Assembly (NCBI GenBank): GCA_964036315.1
Contig: OZ038485.1
Coordinates: 77,342,960 to 77,406,959 of the forward strand
Source of the DNA: Acanthosepion esculentum
Lineage: Eukaryota; Mollusca; Cephalopoda; Sepiida; Sepiidae
Length of the DNA: 64,000 bases
Direction: 5' to 3'
Under the pieces are notes generated by a model. The model saw only the letters and a list, made by a program, of their open reading frames with translations, had not been told where the DNA came from and made no database searches. Below, one piece after another: positions 9,970-20,394 of this stretch. A program made the translations under genes and the position numbers. Within the stretch, counting starts at the first letter, position 1. Each line of letters starts with the position of its first letter.

Positions 9970-12110
9970 TCACTTTTCTCTGGCACTCCTTATTACTGGT
10001 TCCCATATTGGTTGGCTCAGGAGATTTTTGTGGCCTAGCGTATGTGCTGATTCCTTAAGTTTACAAATTTTCCAATCGTGTTCCTTGTCTATGATCTCAA
10101 CCTGATCCCACAGAGGGATGGTGATCTCCCTTCTCTCTCCATATGTGTTCAGCCACGCCTGATTTTTCCTCTTCCCCTTGTGTTACAGCTTTCTGGTGTT
10201 CTTGAAGCCTCACCTTCAGGGGGCGGCCTGTCTCTCCTTTATATTTCTTTCCGCAGCTACACAGGATAACGTACACACAGTCTTTAGTCATGTTCTCGTC
10301 TATGGGAGGTCTTACTCAGGAGAGATATCTACGAAGTGTCGTCAAGCTTTTGAAGGTTGTCCTGATGTTATATGGACCGCAGTTCCTTTGTATTTTCTCT
10401 GATAACCCCTTCACATAAGGCAGGCAGACTGTTTTCTGAGTGTTGTTGTCCTCCTCCTCATCTTGTACCCACCTATCCCAGTTTTGGGGAGCTATTGCCA
10501 TGTACCCAGGGTAGTTGTTATGTTGTAGGGTACTACTTATACTGACCAATTCTTTATCTAATGTCTCTGGGTCACCACTTATGACTTTTGCTAGGTGTTG
10601 TAAGCAGTGGACGATCCCTTTCTTTACGCTGTATGGATGGTGGGAGTTGAAATTGAGGTACTGTCCGGTGAATGTTGGCTTACGGTATACGGATGTCTTT
10701 AACCCATGCTCTGTTCAAGATATTAGAACATCCAGGAATGGGAGTGTGTTGTTACTCTCTTTCTCCATCATGAACTGTATCGAAAGTCTTATGGAGTTCA
10801 CATGGTCCAGTAGAACCTGAACATCTTCCTGGTGTGGCCAGAGTATGAAGGTGTCATCTAAGTACCTTAACCATATAGTTGGCTTTAGAGATATAGATTC
10901 TAATGCCATTTCCTCAAAGTATTCCATGTATATATTCACCATTGCTGGTGATAATGGCGAGCCCATTGATAAGCCCTCATCCTGTCGATATATGTGTGAT
11001 CCCATTCTGAAGTGTCTTGTTTGTGTACAGAAAGTCAACATCTCCATCAGATTATCTATTGGAATACTGGTCCGTTCTTCTAGGGATGAGTCAGAGGCCA
11101 ATCTGTCTCTGACTACTGAGAGTGCCTCCTCCGTGGATACCTTGGTGAACAAACTCATCACGTTCAGGCTCACCATCTGGTTGGATAGGATGGGAGCATC
11201 TTTGATTATTTCCATGAAGTGGGCTGAGTTTTGGACATATGAAGGAGACTTTCTGATCAATGAGTCAATTATATCTACAAGGAAGTGACTCAGAGGGTGG
11301 CACACAAAGCTTTGGCAACTAACAATCAGCCTGAGTGTAATACCATCTTTGTGAATCTTAGGGAGACCATATATGTGAGGTAGCTTGGTGTAACACTGTG
11401 ATAACTGCCTATATGTCTTAGGTGCGAAGTGATCTTTGTTCTTGATTAGTATCTGTGACAGTTTGCGTTCCGTTTTCATAGTAGGATCCTTTTTTACCTT
11501 GCTGTAGCTACCGTTGCTAATGAGGTCTTCCAGCTTTCTTGTATAATCTGATTTGTCCATCACTACAGTCGCATTGCCTTTGTCAGCTGGTAGTATGATG
11601 ATGTTTTTGTTCCTCTGTAGGGATCCAATCGCCAGCCTCTCCAGTTTTGTTATGTTAGACCTGGGCAGCTTGGACTTCTCCAAGGTCTATTTCACCTTCC
11701 ATCTCAGTTCATCTGCCTGAGCCTGAGGGATGTTCAAGGCCACCTCCTCAACTCTGGTGATGATGTCCAAGTATGGCACTTGCCTGATGGTTGTGGCAAA
11801 GTTGAGGCCCTTATTCAATAGTGACTCCTCAGAGGCACTCATCTGATATTGGCTGATGTTGACTACTGCTTTCACTGGTGGGTGATGGACCTTGTGCGTC
11901 ACCTACTGATCTTTCAATCTATTTAATTTTTGTACTTGGTGAGCCCTGACTACATTGAATTCATGTCTGAAGGATTTATCCAGGTCATTTTGGATCCTTC
12001 TCTGGTCTTCTTCATTAGTAATTCTGTTGAAGAAATCCTCAAGCCTCTGGGAGATATGAGCTTGTAGTCTCTGTTTTATCCGACGATTGTACTGGATTCT
12101 CTCTGGTAAA
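9970..12110 (-). pseudogene. Penelope-like reverse transcriptase with GIY-YIG endonuclease
   Basis: About 710 codons. From the N-terminus: a basic helical region (ERIQYNRRIKQRL), ADKGNATVVMDKSDY, GLPKIHKDG, motif A (SLNVMSLFTKV, near 11143-11171), LSMGSPLSP, YLDDTF (10850-10864), LPFLDV, then a GIY-YIG-type segment (CVYVILCSCGKKYKGETGR, RLQEHQKAV; about 10175-10290) and a C-terminal tail ending in EK-stop at 9970. One frame runs from about 12110 to about 10120, with only four internal stops (TAG near 11903, TAG at 11687, TGA at 10715, TGA at 10316). One frameshift near 10115 precedes the tail. Motif A has N where the catalytic Asp is expected. It copies its own RNA in the family; this copy is dead but well preserved. 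Confidence 0.9.
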
Positions 12111-12411
12111 AATGGTTGCTGAAGACATTAGGTTTATAATACCCAGAAATTCATACACAGATGTCCTCAAGGACACATGGATAAAGGCATTGGTTAGATC
12201 CAGTGACAGGACCCAAAGAGTGTGAGTTCAATACCCAGTTAAGGCAGTGGAGAACTTTCGGAGGGAAAAATTAACAGGAGATAACTGACATCCATTAAAC
12301 ATGGCACGTGGAACTAGAACAGTCTACCCCAGTGAGTGAAATAAAGGGTTCAGTTCAACATTCCAACCACCTGAAGGAGGCCGGAGCGTACAACGGCCAA
12401 ATCATTGTAAT
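12103..12411 (+). repeat. right inverted arm of the Penelope-like element (SINE-like)
   Basis: Reverse complement of the left arm. It begins ctggtaaaaatggttgctga and includes the B box gagttcaatacc near 12231. It contains ggacacatggataaagg but lacks the gcacagt part of the A box seen in the solo copy at 16288. It ends with the motif cctgaaggaggcc..ggccaaatcattg. Confidence 0.85.
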
Positions 12412-12495
12412 AAATATGGCAACAAAGTTGAGAACAATAGTCCGAATAATGTAAATAATGTACATAATACCTCATCTCAGAAATATAGACAGATG

Positions 12496-13850
12496 CAAAG
12501 TTTAAGTTTTTAAGCCTATATAGTTATTATATTATTAAATATTTTATACGCTTCACATAATACATTTTATAATTGAACCAAGTATTTTCCTGATGAATAT
12601 TTGTGGGCATTTCATGTCTACTATGACAGCCACATATGACATATAAATAAAAGGACAAAGTATCAAATAGGAAGTTGGTCCAAGTAGAGTCAGTTATGAT
12701 CCAAAATGATGATGACATTTCATTATTCTAAAAACAACCTTTCCCCAGTGATGATTGATGATAAGGATATTTCATCATCCTAAAAATCTGAATCTTCATC
12801 AGTAGAGTCACAAAAGTTGAGTAGAATAGAATGGCAGTGGCAGTAGTAAAAAGAACAACACAGATATATCTTCTTCATTCTGTAAAAATCCATAGTTAAT
12901 GGACTCAAATGCTACCCTTAACAACAAAATTCTCGGAACAAGCAAAAACAAGTAAGCACAAACTTTTAAAAAAACAAAAGAGACACTGGGAACATTATTA
13001 ACACACACAATACCAATATTGTAATTGACATCACAAAATGAAAAATACACATTCTTGTCATTAATTTCAACATGTGTTTTAAGGTCTCATTGTTGTTTGT
13101 TATTGTATGTTTTACTCATTTCATTTTCAGTAAAAAATTTGAAAAGGAATCCTTTATCAACTACAAATACATATAACAATGTGGTAACATACATTAACAT
13201 ATTCAACATCTGACCTCATTACAAGTCCACATGATAGTCATAGTAGCATCTTGATGTAACATTCTGGGTTGATGTCATTATGAAGTATACTGGTGTCTAG
13301 TTTATTCTTTGTCATATGAAAACTGTCTTCATCAAAAGAAACTGGACAATAACAAAAAGAAGAATAACTTTTGTAAATCACTGAAACTATTTCTGGAATA
13401 TAAAAATTTTCCTTCATCGCTTTATCAGCATTATTTTTTTCCTTTCTATTTCCTTTGTGGATGAGTTGAATATTTTAACAAAGCCAAATTTCCATGCCCC
13501 CCCTCAACTTTCCACAAGCTAATTTGCAAAGTCAAGGAATTTTTAACTGTTATATAATGATAAAAAATAAAAAAATTAATAAAAGATAATACGTTACTTA
13601 AAAATCGAGGGCCAAAAATATATAGTGTAACAAATAAATAACAACAAGTATAATAAATTGATCTAAATACATCCAAATATATAAATAAACTAACAAGTGA
13701 TTATGATAAACTAGCCGTTTAGAAAAAACAAATAAAGATAATCAACCCAAATAGATAAATTAAAAACTGTTCCGACCAAAAAAATAATAGTAAGAACAAA
13801 CCACGACATCCCACCCCAAAATTCAACAAATAGATTTAATCAATGACAAA
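12496..13850. other. no gene seen
   Basis: AT-rich sequence without a recognisable gene or named repeat. Confidence 0.5.
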
Positions 13851-13854
13851 TAAA

Positions 13855-14175
13855 CAAATATACAAGATAAAAAATAAAATGAAAATAAATAAAAACAAGC
13901 AAAACAATTTGACCCAAATAAATAAGCAAACAAATGGCCGCCATAATAGACTACCAACAATAAGCTATATAAACAAATTTTTCCTACGTTAACAAAAAAC
14001 ACCGATCAAAATAAAAAATAAATAAATATATAAGATAAAAACTGAAAATAAAATTTAAAAAAAACAAAACAAACAAACAAAAAAAACAAGCAAAATAATT
14101 TGACATAAATAAATAAACAAATAAGTGACTTCCGGTAAAAGTAACCACCAAAATAGACTACCCATAATGCACCAC
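13855..14175. repeat. A-rich direct duplication, about 165-190 bp unit
   Basis: Two consecutive blocks share the order ataagataaaaa, aaaacaagcaaaa, aatttgac, aaataaataa.caaacaaat and aatagactac. They lie directly upstream of a TATA-like site and hammerhead-like motif 3, so they may be promoter-side repeats of that element. Divergence is considerable. Confidence 0.55.
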
Positions 14176-14184
14176 TGACCCATA

Positions 14185-14194
14185 TATATAAATA
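14185..14194 (+). promoter_or_regulatory. TATA-box-like site upstream of hammerhead-like motif 3
   Basis: tatataaata sits about 25 bp before the start of stem I at 14210. If it is used, transcription would begin at or close to the ribozyme motif. In such AT-rich DNA a TATA match alone is weak evidence. Confidence 0.25.
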
Positions 14195-14209
14195 GCTGAG
14201 AAAAATAAC

Positions 14210-14266
14210 AGCACTAGTTGCCTGACGATTGCACTAGCATGAAACAGACTGTCGCCTCTAAGTGCT
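14210..14266 (+). ncRNA. hammerhead ribozyme-like motif 3
   Basis: CTGACGA lies at 14222-14228 and GAAA at 14241-14244, so every strictly conserved core base is present. Stem II pairs TGC (14230-14232) with GCA (14237-14239), with a U-U at 10.1-11.1 as in motif 1. Stem III pairs ACA with TGT (14244-14246, 14250-14252). The cleavage triplet is GTC, ending at 14253. Stem I pairs agcactag..gc (14210-14221) with gc..ctaagtgct (14254-14266), interrupted by a 2x2 internal loop and one bulge. That is the layout of type I hammerheads with a stem I internal loop. Self-cleavage is inferred, not shown. Confidence 0.65.
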
Positions 14267-14358
14267 GACTTCCATGTCCACTTTTATATTTACACACGCT
14301 CTATCTCTGATATTGAGCACTTTATCCCATAAATATAGCACACTTTAAGACTATATTT

Positions 14359-14362
<4 letters not shown>
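14267..14362 (+). repeat. hammerhead-family tail
   Basis: It contains cttccatgtccacttttata, then tctctgatattgagcacttt and agcacactttaagactatat, and leads into a (TA)n. Minus-strand relatives occur at 35932-35960 and 37061-37136, and truncated relatives at 1320-1404 and 42600-42635. Confidence 0.7.
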
Positions 14363-14395
<33 letters not shown>

Positions 14396-14396
14396 C

Positions 14397-14470
<74 letters not shown>
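14363..14470. repeat. (TA)n-(CATA)n-(TA)n microsatellite
   Basis: TA tract, a short catacatacata tract, then a longer TA tract. It is shared as a tail by the plus-strand hammerhead element on its left and the minus-strand SINE on its right. Confidence 0.95.
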
Positions 14471-14473
<3 letters not shown>

Positions 14474-14587
14474 CTGAGCATCGCTTAGATGTGCCACAAG
14501 GCTGCAAGCAGGGAGGCCCCTAGTGAGTATCAAACTCAATACTCAGTAATAATTGATCTAGTGAACCATTACACCACAAAGTGCTCA

Positions 14588-14590
<3 letters not shown>
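14471..14590 (-). repeat. tRNA-derived SINE, minus strand
   Basis: On the minus strand, tgtggtgtaatggttcac (about 14560-14577) is a good A box and gagtttgatactc (14524-14537) a B box, about 30-40 bp apart. The body ends at tgctcagtaaa and is followed by (TA)n on the minus-strand 3' side. No hammerhead core was found in it. Confidence 0.65.
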
Positions 14591-14648
<58 letters not shown>

Positions 14649-14670
14649 CACATACATACATATATATATA
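14591..14670. repeat. (TA)n/(CATA)n microsatellite
   Basis: About 27 TA units followed by catacacatacata and a short TA run. Confidence 0.95.
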
Positions 14671-14735
14671 AGGAAAACTTATCTTAGCTGATGCGTTTTG
14701 TCGTCTGATGGGCTTTATCAAGGCAAATATAAGGG
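14671..14735 (-). repeat. retroposon 3' end fragment
   Basis: On the minus strand it reads ccttgataaagcccatcaga, then cgacaaaacgcatcagc, then a TA tract. The layout (TGATRAAG ... RAAACG then tail) resembles the ends of Penelope-like elements and the hammerhead family, but the core is too altered to call a ribozyme. Confidence 0.35.
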
Positions 14736-15340
14736 TATTATTTTGCAACAAGTTTTTATAAATGAAAGTAAAAATGGTAATTTTTCAAAGTTTTGAAATT
14801 TAACAAACACTCATAAATATTCATTAGTCTTATTGAAAGGCAGGGTAAATTGTGGAGGATGCTAATTGGTGTAATTTAATGTCTAATAAACAAAAGTGAG
14901 TAAATGATCTTGTTGAATTTTTTATTTTTTTATAATGTAATTAATATGTATATTATTTTAGTTTCAGATTAATTTATGTATTATATTTCTTAATAAAAGA
15001 ATGTTATGATTTTAAGCATTTTCATTTAATTTTTTAACATTTTTATACTTCTGTATACTTGGGAAAGGTATAATTCTTTCATAATGGAGATATTTGAAAA
15101 AATCCAGGGAGGAGATTTATATTTTGACAAGATTCAATAGGAGCATTCTTGAGAATTTTCTGTATAAGTTAGGTACTTTCTCTTTTAATAAGTGTCACAT
15201 GCTTTTGTTGTTGAATTTATTTCTATGTCTGACTAATGCATTTGATAAATTGTTAAGATAAGTCTTCCTTTTGCCTTTATTCATATTGTCTTTTTACAGA
15301 TATATTTTTACTTTAATCTGAAATTTTATACACACACATG

Positions 15341-15422
<82 letters not shown>

Positions 15423-16250
15423 TGTGCAAAATTTCAGATAAAACTAAAAATATATACACATATATGAGTGAGCAAGTGAATGTAACTTTTGACTTATTCA
15501 TTTAATAAAAACTACCTGTGATACCATGGATTAAATAAATAATGAAAGTATAATTTAGAATCTATGTTAAATAAGGTTGCTGTTTTATATGAAACATTAG
15601 AGCAAGTTGCAAATTGTCATTGTTGCTATTCATAGCAAAGCATGTTTCTTTTCAGCTTTCAAACAAGAACTGGTTATACTTGGATTCATGTGACTAGCTC
15701 TTTTCTTCAGCCACCAATGTTCCCTGTATAATAAAGCAAGACTAATGTGGATTGTTTAACAAGCACTACTTACAACACTGAACCAACAGTTGATAAAGAA
15801 TTGACTTGGTCAGTTGTTCTTTATTGACTTTTTATATTTTCACAGCTGAGTTCTTAGTCATGTCTATGATGTCATCATTATTGCTTGTCATATTTAGATT
15901 TCTCTTCTGCTTATTACTCATGTAATCATCTTAGAACAAAGAGAGAAAATGCTCTGAATATAATGCTGTAAATTCTCATCTCACCCCTTCTTATGTCTAC
16001 TTGCCTAACTGAAATGTTGTATATTTTCAGTCAGACACTCTATATGAATGCACTTGAGCAATCTTATAATATTATCAAACTAAAAAATTGATCAAAGTAT
16101 GTTAGATTGTTTAAAATACTATTTGGTACTGGTAGGTTTAATAAGAAAATTATAAATATATAAATTTTAACAATTTTTCAATATTTATAATCATTACTGC
16201 CATAAGCCAAATATAGATTAAAGGTATTTTTATATATTATATGGTTGAAC
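14736..16250. other. no gene; compound microsatellite at 15331-15424
   Basis: The array is (CA)n, (TA)n and (TATG)n. It is framed by a 12-bp inverted pair, atctgaaatttt on the left and aaaatttcagat on the right. The rest is AT-rich with nothing recognised. Confidence 0.7.
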
Positions 16251-16306
16251 GCCTTTATCCACTGTGCCATGTGTCCTCAAGGACACATGGCACAGTGGAT
16301 AAAGGC
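16251..16306. repeat. perfect 27-bp inverted repeat at a SINE head
   Basis: The arms 16251-16277 and 16280-16306 are exact reverse complements with a 2-nt loop. The right arm is the start of a SINE (ggacacatggcacagtggat), so the left arm is an inverted copy of the SINE head. The A box lies inside the arm. Confidence 0.95.
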
Positions 16307-16583
16307 ATTAGTTAGATCCAGTGACAGGATCCAAAGAGTGTGAGTTCAATACCTGGCTAAGGTAGTGGAGAACTTTCAGAGGGAAATTAACAAGAGGTAA
16401 CTGATAACTGACATCCATTAAACATGGCACGTGGAACTAGGACAGTCTACCCCAGTGAGCGAAATAAAGGGTTCAATTTGACATTCCAACCACCTGAAGC
16501 AGGCCAGAGCATACAACAGCCGAAACATTGTAATAAATATGGCGACAAAGATGAGGACAATAGTCCGAATAATGTAAATAATA
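16280..16583 (+). mobile_element. tRNA-headed SINE related to Penelope termini
   Basis: A box tggcacagtgg lies at 16288-16298 and B box gagttcaatacc at 16342-16353. A body of about 130 bp follows, then cctgaagcaggcc..gccgaaacattg and a tail with caatagtccgaataatgtaa. The whole aligns by eye with the inverted arms of the Penelope-like element at 9.6-12.4 kb. It is the most complete solo copy in the window and retains the full A box. Confidence 0.8.
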
Positions 16584-18805
16584 GTATGAACATCCGATAA
16601 AAAACTCTCTTCAGGCAGAAGTTTTGTTTATAAGAGGGATTATGTATTACTAGCAGTACTTGTGAAAATATCATGGTTTTCTTATTTGAATTTTCTAAAT
16701 CTTCAGAATTATTAATTTAGCAATTGACTAAGCTCCTTGTGAATTCTCTGTCTATGAACTCCCCATGAAAATTCACCCATTGCATTTCTAAATATTTGAG
16801 CTTAAGAATTTTAACAAAATATTTCAATAACAATCATAAGTGTGAATACAGATAATTATTTAAAGAAGTAAGAGGGTACAAATAAAAAGGTTAAAAATTG
16901 ACATAGTTTTCCCTGAAGCAGACAAGAGTGTCATTGCCTTTTTTCTTATTATTATGTATTCTTTTTTTCTCACTAAAGTCAAAGAGTATCTCTGGTATAT
17001 CTTTTTTTCTGTCTTTCTTTGTTAAAAATTTGGAATGCTTTATTATTTGTCTGAAGTAATAGCAGGGTGTAACACACATGCTAACTTACTAAGGGAAGAA
17101 CCAGTAGAGTTATAAATAATATGATTATTTTTATTTATAAATCTCACATGCATCAGAGAGGTTATAATTAAAAAATAATTAGTTAATGGAAAGTTTACTT
17201 TTAGTGACCAAACAAAATATATTGTACTTCTTATTCATTATAAGCGAATACAAACAAAATAAAATAGGTCCAAAAGAAAATGTTTGATTTAAAACCCAAT
17301 CACTGTTCATAGTAAAAATCAAACAAGGAGTAACTACAAAATTATTTTACAAAAACTTAAATAACATCTTTGTAAACTCAACTGTTACTTATCACACTGA
17401 ATGACTTGTATTACTCATCTGTTTTGTAAATAGAACAATTGAATTAACTGTACATTAAGCAGTGTACCAAACAACACATTACAGAATGCATATTTATTTA
17501 TTCTCAGGATCAAAGTTTACAAGATCTCTGTAGAAAAGAAAAGAAATAATTTATTTGAAATAAAAATATAGTGAACTTTAAATCAGTATTTAAAAGAAAG
17601 AAAGAAATCTTGTCTTCATGATTTTTTGATAGTCTTGAAATTCTGTTGTTTTTTAAATGATTTAGTTTGCAAATAGCAAACTTTTTCTTAATAATAATAT
17701 TGTAAAAGAAATGAGGATGACATAATGTGTTAACTAAAATTATCGAAACCTGCTGAACAAAACAATCCTCTAAATTCTTTCACTAATATTGTTCTAGGAG
17801 AATCAAATAAAGTTTTATATTTTTGGGTCTGATATGGATATGCAAGTGGTATAATAAATAGTGGCTTGAAATGAGAAATTGGAGAGCTGAATTCAAATTC
17901 TTGTCAGTAGATACCCCACCAGCTATGGGTTAAATAGTAGGACTTGTATCTGGAAAAATTGTTATCCTCAAAAAAGTGTTCACTCACAAAAAAACAAAAA
18001 GAATTATTCTTATAACCCCAAATATTTCAACTTTCAATAATAAACAGAAGGTTGATCAGCAAAAAGGTTAACCATCAACATTATTTTATTATCAACATTA
18101 AACATTTTTTGATCCTATTTTGAAAGTAACCATGCAAAAATCTAAAGATAAATTAATGATTGTCAGTTAAATCTTCTTTATAAAAATGAGTATGAAAACA
18201 AATTTAATCATCTCACATAATCTGCATTTGAAATTATTTCTTAAGAACAATGACTTTTCAAGAAAGGTTGTTGCAGGAATGGGATTTTAGTAAATAACTT
18301 TATCTTCCAATGGAATGGGATAGCATAATTTATTCCTATAAAAACCACTGTAAGTACATTTAGTTGTTTAAAGTTCTCTAGATTTGGATAATAGCCTCAA
18401 GTCAAGCTTCAAACAAATTAGGATAAACCCTTTTACACATTAGTCTTATAAAATATGAACTATCAAATGCCTTGTCTGGTTGTCAACCTATTATTACTCA
18501 CTTCTCTCCTTTTACCCTTACAAACCACTCACTACAAAATGACAGGAAGCAAGTGACATGCCCCCCAACTCCTAGCTAAAATGCAAACACATTACAAGAG
18601 GTGATGGAGAAGGAGGAGGTGGGGGAGTCTTAAAGGATTCAAGTATTAAATATTAGACAAAATCTCAGAAGCAAAATAATATGGATTAATTAAATCCGCT
18701 TTTCAATTTTATTGTTATTTATCTTTGAACTCCCAATCTGTCATCAATTGTACCTGGAAGGGAGCATTAGAATGGGAAGTGCAAATTTACTTCCTGGTTT
18801 TGACA
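16584..18805. other. no gene seen
   Basis: AT-rich DNA without a supported gene. The segment at 17905-17960 (agctatgggttaaatagtag) is echoed at 46085-46120, so an old dispersed repeat lies here. Confidence 0.5.
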
Positions 18806-18862
18806 TCATCATCATCATCATCATCACCACCACCACCACCACCACCACCACCACCACCATAG
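18806..18862. repeat. (ATC)n-(ACC)n trinucleotide array
   Basis: Six or so ATC units run into about twelve ACC units and a short AGT run. Translated, it gives runs of T, V, G or D, all artefacts of the array. Confidence 0.97.
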
Positions 18863-19207
18863 TAGTAGTAGCCATAAAAAATGAAAACAGAACAATAACA
18901 CCAATATTCATAACAATAATGAAATATGAATATAAAATGGCCCTGACTGAGTAAGAAAGGTGATTGATTAAGAATCGTGTAAATGACAAAGATTTGACCA
19001 TAATGGTATATGCATGAGACAAGATTTGTTTTAATTGAAAATAAAAAACATAAAATCTGCAAATTCAAATGGGTTGTCCAAATAAAGTAAAATACTAGAT
19101 CTTGTTATTTACTGAGCTTAGCTTAGTGTTGGCATAAAGCTATAAATATAGGACACCCAGTGTGGATCACATTCTTTATTAACGAACTACATGCACCGCT
19201 TGCTAAA
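18863..19207. other. no gene seen
   Basis: Unremarkable AT-rich DNA between the trinucleotide array and the hAT element. Confidence 0.5.
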
Positions 19208-19215
19208 CATTATAC

Positions 19216-20031
19216 CAGGCATGTCCAAAGTTCAGCCCCGGAGCCAATTACAGCCTACAATCAAATTTCATATAGCCCCCATCATATGTCATAGAATGTA
19301 TCACTTACGGCTCCCAGTATTGTCAATCAGAATATGTAAAGTACACACATAAGAAATGCAGTTTCATGTTTTATCAAAAGATGGCAGCAACACTGTGTGG
19401 CTGCCCTCTGGCAGTGTGACCCTGACCATGGCCTTTTGCAACCAATTTCTAAAATCACTCCCTTTGAACCAGACCTGGCCTACATACTACAGTCCAGATA
19501 TCAGTATCATCCTTTACATTAGTGAAATTACTTGTTTTGGTCATCTGAGATTAATAAATTCTAAAATTTTAGGAAATTAAATTTGTTTTGTGTTGGTCAA
19601 AATCAGTTATAAATATATTTGGACACTTGAACTTGTATCACTTTAGGTTTTCTATTTCTTTATAAGATGAATGCTGGTGTTCCTATTCATGTTTTTAACT
19701 TAAAAGTTGACAGACAAAATTTCCAATAATATATAATGTTTAAGATTAACCTGAGATATATTATAGCCTCCTGGAAGTTCTCAGACATATTTTATTTCAT
19801 CTTATATGGGCTTCAGATATGACAGGCTGAATGATTTTGGTAAGACCTGTTTAAATTTATTTGTCATCCATGTGAAGAAATGAAAATATGCCATTTGCAA
19901 TAAAATTTCATAAGATAGTTCATTTGCATTTAATTTTGATGGTTCAAAAAATGCTAAGCAGAATGGTTGGCCTTCACACATATTCACCTCATCAAATCTG
20001 GCCATCTTTGAAAAAAGTTTGGACACCCCTG
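19216..20031. mobile_element. non-autonomous hAT element with target duplication
   Basis: The left end reads CAGGCATGTCCAAAGTT. The right end, reverse-complemented, reads CAGGGGTGTCCAAACTT. The CAGG..GTCCAAA termini are typical of hAT transposons. The flanks carry an 8-bp direct duplication, cattatac (19208-19215) and cattacac (20032-20039), with one mismatch, as expected for hAT insertion. At 816 bp the element is far too short for a transposase, and no hAT protein motif was seen, so it would depend on a relative. Confidence 0.85.
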
Positions 20032-20039
20032 CATTACAC

Positions 20040-20394
20040 CATGGGTAGATGTCCAAAATGTAAGATCTCATTAAAATATAAAGAAAAAGAAAATTTATCA
20101 AGTCAGATAGTGGGTTTTGTTGTTCCAGCAAATCAAAGAGTAGAACTGGACAAATATCTTGACTCTAAGAGAGCTGAAATAGTTGGGGAACATGAATATA
20201 ACAGTCATACCTATCATTGTTGGAGCACTTGCAATAATCACAAAAAACCTTTCTTGATGACTGTTTTCAATTTATAAATGAATCAAATTTGTTGACCAAT
20301 ATTTAGTTTATCTTGACTAACAAGTAGAAATATGAAATACTTAATCTACAAAATATGGTAGAAAAGTTATTTTATCTACAGTCAACTGGTACTA
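20040..20394. other. no gene identified
   Basis: A plus-strand open frame crosses from inside the hAT element to 20277. Its part after 20040 includes CPKC and a Lys/Glu-rich stretch, but there is no recognisable domain and no sign of conservation. I do not call it a gene. Confidence 0.4.

Larger units (their letters stand above)
9579..12495 (-). mobile_element. Penelope-like element flanked by inverted repeats
   Basis: The element consists of a minus-strand reverse transcriptase/GIY-YIG frame (9970 to about 12110) between inverted arms at 9579-9895 and 12103-12411. Penelope-like elements are known to carry terminal repeats in direct or inverted orientation. The arms are nearly identical, so the insertion is fairly young. 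The outer right side extends to about 12495, because the stretch with tacctcatctcagaaatata recurs, inverted, at 21886-21920. The left side stops at attacaatg, so it is shorter. Confidence 0.85.

Noticed and set aside
10178..11288. Several plus-strand open frames of 60-147 codons over the Penelope element
   Set aside because: They are antisense shadows of the well-supported minus-strand reverse transcriptase frame.
9579..12411. CTGA(C/A)GG..GGCCGAAAC near the Penelope arms as a hammerhead ribozyme
   Set aside because: The core has one base too many (CTGACGGA) and no pairing stem I could be found; it only resembles the ribozyme and may be a decayed form.
14290..14671. Open frames encoding long IYIYIY or THTHTH runs over the microsatellites (also near 1321, 3225, 15313, 23601, 26672, 48766)
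   Set aside because: These arise because TA and CA repeats are free of stops in several frames; they are not genes.
18712..19068. Frames with poly-Asp, poly-Gly, poly-Val or poly-Thr on both strands
   Set aside because: Direct translation of the (ATC)n-(ACC)n array in different frames.
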